Below, piece after piece: positions 14,264 through 23,669 of a stretch of 64,000 bases of DNA (positions are counted from its first letter, which is position 1; every line of letters starts with the position of its first letter). The position numbers and the translations under genes are program-made. The stretch is from an uncultured Collinsella sp. Lineage in GTDB: Bacteria; Actinomycetota; Coriobacteriia; Coriobacteriales; Coriobacteriaceae. The stretch covers positions 22,431 through 86,430 of the forward strand of contig CAJLPX010000005.1 of NCBI GenBank assembly GCA_905208635.1, given 5' to 3'. Under the pieces are notes generated by a model, which worked only from the letters and a program-made list of their open reading frames with translations, had not been told where the DNA came from and did not search any database.

Positions 14264-14340
14264 CAAACGCGAAGCGTTTGTAGCGAGCGGGCGAGGACGC
14301 CGGCAGGCGGCCGAAGCCGGTGCGGATTTGCGAAGCAAAT
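14264..14340. other. Cluster of GAA-loop mini-hairpins
   Basis: CAAACGC-GAA-GCGTTTG (14264-14280) and ATTTGC-GAA-GCAAAT (14326-14340) have different stems but the same GAA loop; a GGC-CGAA-GCC hairpin lies between them. No gene is seen here. Confidence 0.5.
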
Positions 14341-14434
14341 ACGCGGATTCTCCGCGCAAAGCCGCGACCCAAAACGGATGCGATGTTTATCGAATTTCTG
14401 CCTGCCGTGCCCCGCATCAGCGGATCCCCCCTGT

Positions 14435-14471
14435 ACCGCGGAGAATCGAACTCTGCGCAGGGCGCGGGCGC
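14435..14471 (-). repeat. Inverted copy of tmRNA 3' end, copy 2
   Basis: Second copy of the 37-bp block at 14223-14259, again carrying the 17-base tmRNA-matching core (14437-14453) on the minus strand. Confidence 0.65.
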
Positions 14472-14518
14472 AAAGAAAACGCCGCGGCAACGCAGAGTGG
14501 GGCGCGCTTTCCCAACGG

Positions 14519-14704
14519 CGGCCCAGACGGAAAATCCATCCCGGAATTCCGGCTCAGACTGGGATGCGGTTTCCGGATGACGCCTCAAGCGGAAAGTCCA
14601 TCCCAGAATTCGCGCCCAGAACGGGACATGCTTTCCGGATGCCTGCTCAAGCGGAAACTGCAACCCGGAATTTGCTCTGAGAACGGGATACACTTTCCGC
14701 TTCA
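14519..14704 (+). repeat. Three tandem hairpin repeats (about 62 bp each)
   Basis: Units begin near 14519, 14581 and 14643. Each contains GCGGAAA..CCATCCC and, 30-35 bases on, GGGAY..TTTCCG, so each can fold on itself. Sequence between the arms varies. No start codon with a ribosome site is present, so coding is unlikely. Confidence 0.7.
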
Positions 14705-14785
14705 CCTGCCGCCTCGAAAAACCCATGCGCTCGCCATCCCAAAACTGGGTAGAAGAAAGCCAAAACGCAATCGCAGGAGGTCAAT

Positions 14786-15664
14786 ATGACTGCAGAAGAT
14801 AAGGCAAAGAACGCCGGCAAGGTCGCGCTCGTCCTGGAGGGCGGTAGTTTTCGCGGGCAGTTTACCGCAGGCGTGCTCGACGTTCTTATGGAGGCCGGCG
14901 TCGAGATTCCGGCTGTCTACGGTGTATCGGCCGGCGCCCTCAACGGCGTGAACTACAAGTCGCACCAGATCGGCCGTGCCAACCGCATCAACCTGGCTTT
15001 CTGCAATGACAACCGCTTCATGGGCGCCGCATCGTTTGCGTCCACGGGCTCCATTGTGGGTTACGACTTTATCTTCAACGATGTCCAGGACCGCCTGGAT
15101 CCCTTTGACAACGAGGCGTTCGACGCGAGCCCCATCGAGATGTACGCCGTTGCGACGGACATGCTGTTCGGAACCGCCGCGTACCTCCCGGTCAAAAGCG
15201 CCGTGCTCGATCTTGACGCTGTGCGCGCCTCGACCTCGTTGCCGCTGGTGACGCCGCCGGTCGAGATTGACGGGCACAAATATGTCGACGGCGGCGTGGC
15301 CGATTCGGTTCCTATCGAGCATGTGCTCGAGGAGGCGGGCTTCGACCGTGCGGTCGTCATCGTCACGCAGGACCGTTCGTATGAGAAAAAGCCCTACGAG
15401 TTTTTGCCGGCCGCGCGTGCGCGTTATGCCGACTACCCCTACCTGCTCGAGGCTATCGAGACGCGCCACGACCGCTATAACCTCCAGCGCATGCATCTGT
15501 GGAAGTATGAGCGCGAGGGCCGCGCGCTGGTCGTTGCTCCGCAAAAGCCGGTCGAGGTCGGCCACGTTGAGCACGATCCGGCAAAGCTCCTCGACCTGTA
15601 TATTCAGGGCCGCCAGGAGGCAAAGCGCCTACTGAGTGATATCGAGGCATTTGTCGAGCGCTAG
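14786..15664 (+). CDS. Patatin-like phospholipase family protein
   Basis: A 292-residue serine lipid acyl-hydrolase candidate. The oxyanion-hole segment is EGGSFRGQF, the nucleophile elbow is GVSAG, and the DGG motif (KYVDGGVAD) supplies the catalytic Asp of the Ser-Asp dyad. There is no signal peptide, so it is cytoplasmic, as is usual for the YchK/RssA-type bacterial members. AGGAGG lies 6 bases before the ATG. It seems to be monocistronic between the repeat region and rplM. Confidence 0.85.
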   Translation: MTAEDKAKNAGKVALVLEGGSFRGQFTAGVLDVLMEAGVEIPAVYGVSAGALNGVNYKSHQIGRANRINLAFCNDNRFMGAASFASTGSIVGYDFIFNDVQDRLDPFDNEAFDASPIEMYAVATDMLFGTAAYLPVKSAVLDLDAVRASTSLPLVTPPVEIDGHKYVDGGVADSVPIEHVLEEAGFDRAVVIVTQDRSYEKKPYEFLPAARARYADYPYLLEAIETRHDRYNLQRMHLWKYEREGRALVVAPQKPVEVGHVEHDPAKLLDLYIQGRQEAKRLLSDIEAFVER

Positions 15665-15727
15665 TGTCGCGACGTCATGACCCATGGATGACATGTGCAG
15701 AAACTCTGGTCGGAGCCAAAATACCTG

Positions 15728-15755
15728 TTGACTCGTACGGCGAGCGGGGTAATAT
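15728..15755 (+). promoter_or_regulatory. Promoter of rplM-rpsI
   Basis: TTGACT (15728-15733) and TAATAT (15750-15755), spacer 16 bp, leaving a leader of about 60 bases before the rplM start. Confidence 0.7.
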
Positions 15756-15821
15756 GGACGGGTTACTTGCAGAGCCCCGTGAATCTCTGTAACAACACGT
15801 ACTGTACATGGAGGAGTCTAA

Positions 15822-16265
15822 GTGATTTCGAAATCGACTCACTACGCCAAGCAGGGCGAGGTCCAGCGCAACTGGGTTCTCGTCGACGCCGATGGTGCTG
15901 TCCTGGGCCGTCTTGCCACCCAGATCGCAATGATCCTGCGCGGTAAGAACAAGCCCCAGTTCACGCCCAACAGCGACTGCGGCGACTTCGTTGTCGTCAT
16001 CAACGCCGATAAGGTCCAGCTTACCGGTAACAAGGCCGACACGAAGACCTATTATCGCCACAGCGGCTACAACGGCGGCCTCAAGGCTGAGAGCTTCCGC
16101 CAGGCTATGGAGAAGCACCCGGAGAAGGTCATCGAGCGCGCCGTTCGCGGTATGCTGCCCAAGACCACCCTCGGCCGTGCCCAGATGACCAAACTTAAGG
16201 TCTACGCTGGTGCCGAGCATCCGCACGCTGCCCAGAACCCCACGAAGATTGAGCTGGAGGCTTAA
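15822..16265 (+). CDS. rplM: 50S ribosomal protein L13
   Basis: A 147-residue L13, a primary binder of 23S rRNA in early 50S assembly. Family segments NWVLVDADGAVLGRLA, YYRHSGYNGG and AVRGMLPKTTLGR are present. The start is GTG 15822, after GGAGG at 15810-15814. rpsI begins two bases after its stop, the usual L13-S9 operon. Confidence 0.96.
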   Translation: MISKSTHYAKQGEVQRNWVLVDADGAVLGRLATQIAMILRGKNKPQFTPNSDCGDFVVVINADKVQLTGNKADTKTYYRHSGYNGGLKAESFRQAMEKHPEKVIERAVRGMLPKTTLGRAQMTKLKVYAGAEHPHAAQNPTKIELEA

Positions 16266-16267
16266 AG

Positions 16268-16663
<396 letters not shown>

Positions 16664-16693
16664 GGTTTTATCTCCTTTCGAGATACAATGTAC

Positions 16694-16737
16694 AAGCGGG
16701 GCCTGCCGATTCCTCGGCGGGTCCCGCTTTTCTTTTT
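16694..16737 (+). terminator. Terminator of rplM-rpsI
   Basis: A 16-bp stem with G-U pairs (AAGCGGGGCCTGCCGA / TCGGCGGGTCCCGCTT) and TTCC loop, followed by TTCTTTTT. Confidence 0.9.
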
Positions 16738-16786
16738 CGACTAGGGTGGGCGGTTGCATATCGCCTGCTAGGGAAGGAGCGATCCT

Positions 16787-18124
16787 ATGCCCCAGAACAT
16801 CTTCGGTACCGACGGCGTCCGTGGCGTCGCCAATGCCGACCTCTCGTGCGACCTCGCGTTTCGCCTGGGCCGCGCGGCGACCAAGTTCCTTGGTCCGGAT
16901 ATCTGCGTCGGCCGCGACACGCGTCTTTCGGGTACCATGCTCGAGAGCGCTCTGACCGCCGGCATCATGGCCGAGGGCGGCCGTCCGCATTGCTGCGGCG
17001 TCATCCCCACGCCCGCCGTGGCGCTGCTCACCGTCCAGAATGATCTCGACGGCGGCATCGTCATCTCTGCTTCGCATAATCCGCCGGAGTTCAACGGCAT
17101 CAAGTTCTTTAGCCGCAAGGGCATGAAGCTTCCCGATGCGGTCGAGGAAGAGATCAGCGCCTGGGTCATGTCCGAGGAAGCCATGGCTGCCGACACGCTG
17201 CCGACCGGTGCCGGCGTGGGCCACATCATCAAGATGAAGGACGCTCGCAAGGCATACGTCGACCACGCCATCGATACGCTTGATGGCCTGAGGCTCGATG
17301 GCCTGGTCGTTGCCGTCGACTGCGGTCACGGTGCTTCCTGCCAGACTACGCCCGCCGCGCTGCAGCGCCTGGGTGCCACGGTCCATGCCATCAACACCGA
17401 TTACTGCGGCACCGACATCAATGTCGAGTGCGGCTCTACGCACCTCGAGCCCCTGCGCGAGCTCGTGCTGCGCACCCATGCTGACATCGGTCTGGCCCAC
17501 GACGGCGACGCCGACCGCGTACTGTTCGTGGACAGTGAGGGCAATGAGATCGACGGTGACTACATCCTGGCTATCTGCGGTTCTGACCTCGCCGCCCGCG
17601 GCAAGCTCGCCAACTCCGAGATCGTCTCGACCGTCATGTGCAACCTTGGCTTCTCCATCGCTATGAAGGAGCAGGGCTTCGAGATGGTTCAGACCGCCGT
17701 GGGGGACCGCTACGTTTTGGAGCGCATGCTCGCGGATGGCGCCGTCATCGGCGGCGAACAGTCCGGCCACATCATCTTCCTGGAGCACAACACCACCGGT
17801 GACGGCCTGGTGACGGCTCTGCAGCTGCTGGCCGTGCTCAAGCGCACCGGTCGTACCCTCACTGATCTTGCCGGCATCATGAAGAAGTACCCGCAGGTAC
17901 TCGTCAACGTGCATTCCGACAACAAGGCTGGTCTGGACGATTGCCAGCCCATCTGGGATGCCGTCGCTGCTGCCGAGAAGGAACTTGACGGCCGCGGTCG
18001 CATTCTGGTGCGTCCGAGCGGTACCGAGCCGCTGGTCCGCGTTATGGCCGAGGCCGAGACGCACGAGCTGACCCAGCGCGTTGTCGACGACATCGTCGAG
18101 GTTGTCAAGCGCGAACTTCCCTAA
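16787..18124 (+). CDS. glmM: Phosphoglucosamine mutase
   Basis: A 445-residue enzyme that converts glucosamine-6-P to glucosamine-1-P for UDP-GlcNAc and peptidoglycan. The alpha-D-phosphohexomutase phosphoserine is Ser96 in ISASHNPPEFNG. The metal site DGDADRV, the substrate loop GGEQSGH and the C-terminal phosphate site RPSGTEPLVRVM are all intact. Purine-rich GGAAGGAGCG precedes the ATG. With nagB downstream, the neighbourhood handles both use and turnover of amino sugars. Confidence 0.95.
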   Translation: MPQNIFGTDGVRGVANADLSCDLAFRLGRAATKFLGPDICVGRDTRLSGTMLESALTAGIMAEGGRPHCCGVIPTPAVALLTVQNDLDGGIVISASHNPPEFNGIKFFSRKGMKLPDAVEEEISAWVMSEEAMAADTLPTGAGVGHIIKMKDARKAYVDHAIDTLDGLRLDGLVVAVDCGHGASCQTTPAALQRLGATVHAINTDYCGTDINVECGSTHLEPLRELVLRTHADIGLAHDGDADRVLFVDSEGNEIDGDYILAICGSDLAARGKLANSEIVSTVMCNLGFSIAMKEQGFEMVQTAVGDRYVLERMLADGAVIGGEQSGHIIFLEHNTTGDGLVTALQLLAVLKRTGRTLTDLAGIMKKYPQVLVNVHSDNKAGLDDCQPIWDAVAAAEKELDGRGRILVRPSGTEPLVRVMAEAETHELTQRVVDDIVEVVKRELP

Positions 18125-18195
18125 TGGTCAAAAACGAGTGCCAAGTGGTAAACTGTTAAGGCTATTTTGGTCGATTGGTATGTCCGAGGGGGAGC

Positions 18196-18693
18196 ATGTT
18201 CACTAAAGTCCTAAGGTCTTTTGGTATGCGTGGTCGAGTCCTTACGCTGGATGCTCCCATCTCGGGCGACGTCATTCCGTTGTCCGAGGTAAACGACCAG
18301 ACATTTGCCACCGGCCTTTTGGGCCAGGGCGTGGCGATTCAGCCTACCGGAACGCGTGTGATTGCACCGGCTGATGCCAAGGTCGAGGCCATTTTTCCTA
18401 CGGGACACGCTGTTGCGCTTAACACGGTCGATGGCTTGGACGTGCTCATCCACGTTGGTTTAGACACTGTTCAGCTTGAGGGCAAGCACTTTACCGTACA
18501 TGCGCAAGTGGGTGACATCGTCCATAAGGGCGATGTGCTCATTGAGTTCGATCGCGAGGCAATTGCTGCCGAGGGCTACGATGTGACGGTTCCCATCTTG
18601 GTGTGCAACTCTGTTGAGTTTTCGAGCATCAAGGGTTCCGTTGGCGTGCATGTCGAAGAGATGGACCAGCTCATCGTTGCTCGCGAGCGCTAA
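18196..18693 (+). CDS. PTS glucose-type EIIA component
   Basis: A single-domain EIIA(Glc)-like phosphocarrier of about 165 residues that would pass phosphate from HPr to an EIIB. The active-site region LIHVGLDTVQLEGKHF with the phospho-accepting His and the GHAVAL segment are present. ATG 18196 is the likely start, close behind GAGGGGG; a TTG at 18175 is possible. No EIIBC partner is nearby, so it may serve a distant permease, for instance one for N-acetylglucosamine given nagB next door. That link is inferred. Confidence 0.85.
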   Translation: MFTKVLRSFGMRGRVLTLDAPISGDVIPLSEVNDQTFATGLLGQGVAIQPTGTRVIAPADAKVEAIFPTGHAVALNTVDGLDVLIHVGLDTVQLEGKHFTVHAQVGDIVHKGDVLIEFDREAIAAEGYDVTVPILVCNSVEFSSIKGSVGVHVEEMDQLIVARER

Positions 18694-18733
18694 CAAGTGC
18701 ACGTGGCCATTAGCCTACAATTCAAACACGTTT

Positions 18734-18767
18734 ACGGAGGGCGCCCTTGAAAGAGGACGCCCTCCGT
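18734..18767 (+). terminator. Hairpin after the EIIA gene
   Basis: ACGGAGGGCG (18734-18743) / CGCCCTCCGT (18758-18767) is a perfect 10-bp stem, but no T-run follows, so it may be a processing or attenuation structure. Confidence 0.5.
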
Positions 18768-18965
18768 GGCAAGATGGGATTTGTCCGAAGCTAAAAGGCT
18801 TCGGGTCACCGTGGACGGGCAGGGGCCTCGACGCGGCTAGACACGAGACACATACATTACGCGACCTCGCCCTGGTGGCCGCACACGTTGGTTGCGGCCG
18901 ATGCGGGCCGCGGGCAAGTGCTTGTAAGGGGAGCCTTGCCTCTCTTGTACGAGAAAGGACGCGTA
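18768..18965 (+). other. Long structured leader upstream of nagB
   Basis: About 200 bases without a gene. It contains a GGCCGCA/TGCGGCC stem (18877-18883, 18893-18899) and other GC-rich complementarity. No riboswitch class was recognised. Confidence 0.4.
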
Positions 18966-19694
18966 ATGAAGATCATTAAAGCTAAAGACTACGAGGATAT
19001 GAGCCGCAAGGCAGCCAATATCATCTCGGCGCAGGTTATTCTCAAGCCCGACTGCGTGCTGGGCCTTGCCACCGGCTCCACCCCGATCGGTGCCTACAAG
19101 CAGCTCGCTGCTTGGTACGAGAAGGGCGACGTCGACTTTGCCGAGGTCAGCACCTACAACCTGGACGAGTATCGCGGCCTTTCGCACGACGATCCCCAGA
19201 GCTATCACTACTTTATGCGTGAGAACTTCTTCGATCACATCAACATCGACCTGAACAACACGCATGTGCCCGACGGTTCCAACCCCGACGCCGCCGCTGC
19301 CTGCTCTGAGTACGACAAGATCGTCGCCGCCGCCGGTTACCCGGATCTGCAGCTGCTCGGCATTGGCAACAACGGCCACATCGGCTTCAACGAGCCCGAT
19401 GACCACTTCTCCAAGGGCACGCACTGCGTCGACCTCACCGAGAGCACCATTCAGGCCAACAGCCGCCTGTTCGACAGCATCGACGACGTTCCCCGTCAGG
19501 CCTACACCATGGGCACCCAGACCATCATGTATGCCCGCATGATCCTGGTCGTCGCCAACGGCGAGGCCAAGGCTCAGGCCGTGCATGACATGTGCTATGG
19601 CCCGGTTACGCCCGCGTGCCCGGCTTCGATCCTGCAGCTGCACACCAACTGCGTTGTCGTTGCCGACGAGGCCGCCCTTTCGCTCTGCGAGTAG
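18966..19694 (+). CDS. nagB: Glucosamine-6-phosphate deaminase
   Basis: A 242-residue enzyme that converts glucosamine-6-P to fructose-6-P and ammonia. Conserved parts include GLATGSTPIGAY, TYNLDEYRGL, GIGNNGHIGFNEP (catalytic Asp/His region) and the C-terminal domain ending with SILQLH. ATG 18966 follows AAAGGA with 6 bases; the upstream frame extension to 18888 lacks a start with a ribosome site. With glmM and EIIA nearby it supports amino-sugar use. Confidence 0.94.
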   Translation: MKIIKAKDYEDMSRKAANIISAQVILKPDCVLGLATGSTPIGAYKQLAAWYEKGDVDFAEVSTYNLDEYRGLSHDDPQSYHYFMRENFFDHINIDLNNTHVPDGSNPDAAAACSEYDKIVAAAGYPDLQLLGIGNNGHIGFNEPDDHFSKGTHCVDLTESTIQANSRLFDSIDDVPRQAYTMGTQTIMYARMILVVANGEAKAQAVHDMCYGPVTPACPASILQLHTNCVVVADEAALSLCE

Positions 19695-19726
19695 CGCGAA
19701 TCCTGCACCTCGACATAGCCTTGCCT

Positions 19727-19757
19727 AAGGCCTCCGCTTTGCGGGGGCCTTTTTGCT
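19727..19757 (+). terminator. nagB terminator
   Basis: AAGGCCTCCGC / GCGGGGGCCTT with a TTT loop, followed by a T-run. Confidence 0.9.
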
Positions 19758-20142
19758 ATCCCTTTCCGCCCGCTTGACCAAAATCTTGCCGCAAGCTTGG
19801 CGAATGCCGGATGTCAAACAGCTTGATTCATTCCATACCAGATTCTATGCAAAAATGCCACTAAAAGGTCGTAGACGGTAGCGGGTGCTAGGCGAGTTGA
19901 ATGACATGGCTGAACCTTGTTCATTTGCGTTACACTGCCGCTTAGATGGGACAAGCTGACAAGCTCATTTACCTGCTTAAAGACCGATTAGTCGGGGGAT
20001 TAATAAGAATCGGCCCTCGCTGTACAAAAACTTGCCGCTTGCGTACCAAAAGACAACCTAAAATACAAGGTCGCTCTATTCATAGCGCGGCTTGTATGGT
20101 CTTGCGGCTACAGTGTCCATACGGTCGAGTTGAGGAGCGGGC
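19758..20142 (+). other. Intergenic region upstream of the BTAD regulator
   Basis: 385 bases, AT-richer than the surroundings, without a credible ORF. It probably carries the promoter of the large regulator, but no clear -35/-10 pair was seen. Confidence 0.4.
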
Positions 20143-23142
20143 ATGGTAAACGATTTGGGCAGTATAGACGACCTCGAGCTGATGCCGCTGGGCGGAGGCT
20201 ATATGGTGCGACGCGAACGCTTGATGAATGAGCTTCTCGCCAAGGGCCGAAAGGCCGGCATCGTGGTTCTTTATGCGCCCGACGGGTTTGGGAAGACTTC
20301 GGTGCTGCTGCAGTACACCCATGAGGTTAAATGCGACCCGACGCGAGGCCCCGTGCGGATTATCGAGGCCGATCGCGCCACTGGGCGCGAGGTGTTTATG
20401 CAGCTCGAGGTGGTTACCGAAGAACTCAAAGACAAACCGCACTCCCTTATCGCGATTGATAATGTGCCAAACCTCGATCAGCACGATACCGAAGACCTTA
20501 TCGACAGGATTCGCGGCCTGCGCGCTATGGGGGTAGGGGTCTTTATCTCCTGCCGTCCTTCAAATCGTCAACTGATTCATGGGCTGGGCGATTCGGTTAA
20601 GATCAATGCGCAGATGCTCAAGGTACATGCCTATGAGTATTCGGCGTGGGCATCGGCGTTTTCGATCAGCACATCGCTCGACTTTTATCAGCTTACGCAG
20701 GGCGTGCCCGAGCTCGTTTCGGCATTGCAGACGGGTCTGTATGGCCAAGGCGACGTAGCCGGTCTGCTCGAAAACGAGATTGTCAACGTATATGGCGCGG
20801 CACTTGTCGATCTGGCTTCGCTCGACAATAATGCACTGTTTTGCGTGGCATGTTTCATGATTTTGATGGGCGAGGGCAATATCGCAGAACTCGAGGCTTG
20901 CGGGGTGAGGCTATCGATGGTCGACCAGTCCTACTTTGTACGCGACTACCCGATCTTTGGCTTGGACCCCGCCGAGCGGAGTTTTACGTGTCTGGGCACG
21001 GAGGATAACGGACGCTTGCGTTTGCGTAAGTTGGTGGCCGAGGTTCGCCCCGAACTTGTTCCGAGGGCGGCCCGGATTTTGCTTAAAGCGGGCCGATGCG
21101 ATGCGGCGATGGGCCTGGCGGACGCCTTTTTGGACCGTGGAGCGGTCCTTGAACTTGCTGGGCAGTATGGGGTCGATCTTGCTCTGACGGGGCACGGGGC
21201 CGATATCTGCCGAGCAGCGCTGGGTACGATCGATGCCGACGATCCGGCTCCAGAGCCAACGCCTGCCGAGGCGCTCGGCGTGTATTTGGCAGCGGTCAGC
21301 GCGTCCAATACAAAGCTCGCTCGCTATATGGCATCGGTCATCGAGCGCGGGGGCGAACGGGCGGCCTGCGAAATAGACCCTGTTTCATGGAGAGTGGCCC
21401 AGACACTGACGGCTGTTTGCTATGGGGACAACGGGCTTGGGCTTCCTACGAACCTGGCCGTGCCAGAAATCGAGACATCCCATACCGCACTCGATATGTT
21501 GTCCGCGCATATCGAGGTCAAGCGCTGCCTGACCGAGCGGGGAGATGACGGCGGCGTTCTACAGCAGCTCAAAACGAGCAAGGCCTACGACTGTGAGCTC
21601 GACATCGCGGGGATTGTTATACGGGCCGATAGCATGCTGGTGGAGCTCTTTGACGGGTCGTTTACGGGAACCGACGAGCGCGACGACGAGATGACGGTGG
21701 TGCGGGAGGCGCTCGACGTGCGTGGGCTTAAGGCGATGGCTATCTGGGTGCGCATGGTGTTGGCGGCACGGCGGCTCCTTTCCGGCCTGCCGGTAACCGA
21801 CGACGCGGCGTTCAACGAGCTCGATCGTTTTGCCGTGCGCATGCGCGACAACCAGATTCAGCTGTTTGGCCTGTTGCTAGAAGGCTGGCAGTCGCTGGCA
21901 GAGGGACGGCCGGTTAATGCAAAGTTCCGTGCGGTCCAAGTGCTCAAACTTGCCGAGGAGTCGATTGCGTACATGCGCGATAACGCATTGCTGCTGGAGC
22001 GCGCGGCGTATCTGCGTAACACCTCGATGGTTTCGGTACGCGAGGAAGCGGAGTTGCTCGATATAAGCCAGACGCAGGTTGGTGGTGCAGAAGCCTGGAT
22101 GGTGGCGCTGCATTTGGCTTGCGCGGGGCGAGATAGCGATCTCGCGGCCTGGATGTCCATGAATCGCGCGGGGATTCTGGAACCATCGTATCGGCTCTTT
22201 GCGCGCCTTGCCATGCATTGTCTGGGCGAGCCGGCGACCAGGATTCGCAAGAAGCTTCCCGTGCGCGAGCTGTCGCGGTACTCGCTGCGCGACGATTTGG
22301 AAGGGGAGGGCGAGCGCCTGTTCCAGGCTGGCGAGGTTGAAGCCGTTGATACCATCGACCATATCGAGATTCGCATGTTTGGTGCGTTCCGCGCCGAGCG
22401 CGACGGGTTTCCCATCACGGACAAAATGTGGCGCCGCAAGAAGGCGGCGACGCTTGCCGAGCGGCTTGCACTGGGCATGGATGCGCTCGTCGACCGCGAG
22501 ACGCTGGCAATGGAGTTGTGGCCCCATGCCGAGTTCAATAGCGCCCGCAACAACCTGTACTCGACGATATCGCGCTTGCGGTCGGCTTTGGGACCGACGC
22601 CGGATGGCAAGTCGTGTGTGCTCATCCAAAATGAATGCATCGGACTCAACGGTGACTACGTCAAGACCGATGTACGGCTGTTTGACCAGATAAGCCGCGA
22701 GGTTTTGGGAAATCGCACGGGTGCGCGCGGGCCCCATCCGGTCGAGTTGTGCCTTAAGATTGAGCAACTTTATGCCGGACCGCTGCATGTGCCCAATGGC
22801 TGTAACCCCACCTACTTTTTTCGTATGCGACGCATTATGGAATCGAAGTATATCGACTGCATGATTCGGGGCGCGAATGCCGCCCTAGAAGAAAACGACC
22901 TGCAGTCGGCGGTATGGCTGGTGGAGTCGGGGCTGCGGCAAGAGACGGCGCGTGAGGATATGGTGCGCTGCGCCATGCGCGTCTACAGTGCGGCGGGGCG
23001 GCGGCGCGATATCGTCGAGCTGTACAGCGGGCATATGCATCATCTGAGGGAGCAGGTCAATGGCGTGCCCGAGCCCGAGACGCGGCGTCTATACGAGCGC
23101 TTGGTGGAGGGGCGGCTCAATCGCGTGCTGGTCGAGCGATAA
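20143..23142 (+). CDS. Large STAND-type transcriptional regulator with BTAD domain
   Basis: A 999-residue regulator. The N-terminus has an ATPase domain with Walker A APDGFGKTS (45-53) and an IAIDNV Walker B-like strand. A long helical middle follows. From about residue 737 there is a winged-helix domain (HIEIRMFGAF, RNNLYSTISRLRSALG) and a bacterial transcriptional activator domain to the end (EQLYAGPLHVP). MalT/AfsR-like architecture suggests ligand- or ATP-controlled activation. GAGGAG precedes the ATG. The target is unknown; nothing adjacent on this strand is obviously regulated. Confidence 0.85.
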   Translation: MVNDLGSIDDLELMPLGGGYMVRRERLMNELLAKGRKAGIVVLYAPDGFGKTSVLLQYTHEVKCDPTRGPVRIIEADRATGREVFMQLEVVTEELKDKPHSLIAIDNVPNLDQHDTEDLIDRIRGLRAMGVGVFISCRPSNRQLIHGLGDSVKINAQMLKVHAYEYSAWASAFSISTSLDFYQLTQGVPELVSALQTGLYGQGDVAGLLENEIVNVYGAALVDLASLDNNALFCVACFMILMGEGNIAELEACGVRLSMVDQSYFVRDYPIFGLDPAERSFTCLGTEDNGRLRLRKLVAEVRPELVPRAARILLKAGRCDAAMGLADAFLDRGAVLELAGQYGVDLALTGHGADICRAALGTIDADDPAPEPTPAEALGVYLAAVSASNTKLARYMASVIERGGERAACEIDPVSWRVAQTLTAVCYGDNGLGLPTNLAVPEIETSHTALDMLSAHIEVKRCLTERGDDGGVLQQLKTSKAYDCELDIAGIVIRADSMLVELFDGSFTGTDERDDEMTVVREALDVRGLKAMAIWVRMVLAARRLLSGLPVTDDAAFNELDRFAVRMRDNQIQLFGLLLEGWQSLAEGRPVNAKFRAVQVLKLAEESIAYMRDNALLLERAAYLRNTSMVSVREEAELLDISQTQVGGAEAWMVALHLACAGRDSDLAAWMSMNRAGILEPSYRLFARLAMHCLGEPATRIRKKLPVRELSRYSLRDDLEGEGERLFQAGEVEAVDTIDHIEIRMFGAFRAERDGFPITDKMWRRKKAATLAERLALGMDALVDRETLAMELWPHAEFNSARNNLYSTISRLRSALGPTPDGKSCVLIQNECIGLNGDYVKTDVRLFDQISREVLGNRTGARGPHPVELCLKIEQLYAGPLHVPNGCNPTYFFRMRRIMESKYIDCMIRGANAALEENDLQSAVWLVESGLRQETAREDMVRCAMRVYSAAGRRRDIVELYSGHMHHLREQVNGVPEPETRRLYERLVEGRLNRVLVER

Positions 23143-23174
23143 AAAACGGGCGCCCGAAGTACTTGGGCACCCGT
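23141..23174 (-). terminator. Terminator of yhbY (minus strand)
   Basis: The inverted repeat ACGGGCGCCCGAAGT / ACTTGGGCACCCGT is followed on the minus strand by TTTTTT. It lies at the 3' ends of the convergent BTAD regulator and yhbY. Confidence 0.8.
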
Positions 23175-23211
23175 AAGCTTGCTATGTGTTGGCTCGCCGG
23201 ATCATTGGCTC

Positions 23212-23511
23212 TTAGACGAGCTTGATCTTCTCGATGTCCTTGCGCGAGGACTCGCGATACAGCGAGAACTTGCGGCCGATGACCTGGACGACCTCGGCGT
23301 GGCAACGCTCGGAGAGCTCTTCGGCGGCCTCGCGGGCGGAAAGACTGGAGCCATCGAGCACGGAGCACTTAACGAGCTCATGCTTCTCCAGGTAGGCGAC
23401 CGTCTGCTCGACGGTGCCCTCGTTGACATCGGACTTACCGATGATGATGGCGGGGTTGAGGTGATGGGCCATGCTGCGAAGCTGCTTGACCTGGGCTCCT
23501 GTCAGTGCCAT
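23212..23511 (-). CDS. yhbY: CRM-domain RNA-binding protein YhbY
   Basis: A 99-residue single CRM domain protein associated with pre-50S ribosomes in other bacteria. It shows LTGAQVKQLRSMAH, the loop IIIGKSDVNEG, and the C-terminal QVIGRKFSLYRES with the basic-aromatic pattern of the family. It is monocistronic and convergent with the regulator. Confidence 0.9.
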   Translation of the reverse strand: MALTGAQVKQLRSMAHHLNPAIIIGKSDVNEGTVEQTVAYLEKHELVKCSVLDGSSLSAREAAEELSERCHAEVVQVIGRKFSLYRESSRKDIEKIKLV

Positions 23512-23669
23512 GGGTTCTCGCTTTCTATGTATGGGGCGCCCCGCGACGGGGCCTTAATCTACGTGAGCTGTCCCACGATAGCGCAGGAACGGCACGGTGT
23601 GGAGCGCGTTTGCCCAGTTCGCAAAGAATGCGGATGCCGAGGTGATGGGCAGCTCGGGCTGTGAACGGG

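Noticed and set aside
14211..14789. 192-codon ORF across the tmRNA-downstream repeats
   Set aside because: It begins in the tmRNA terminator and consists of translated hairpin repeats, so it is not a real gene.
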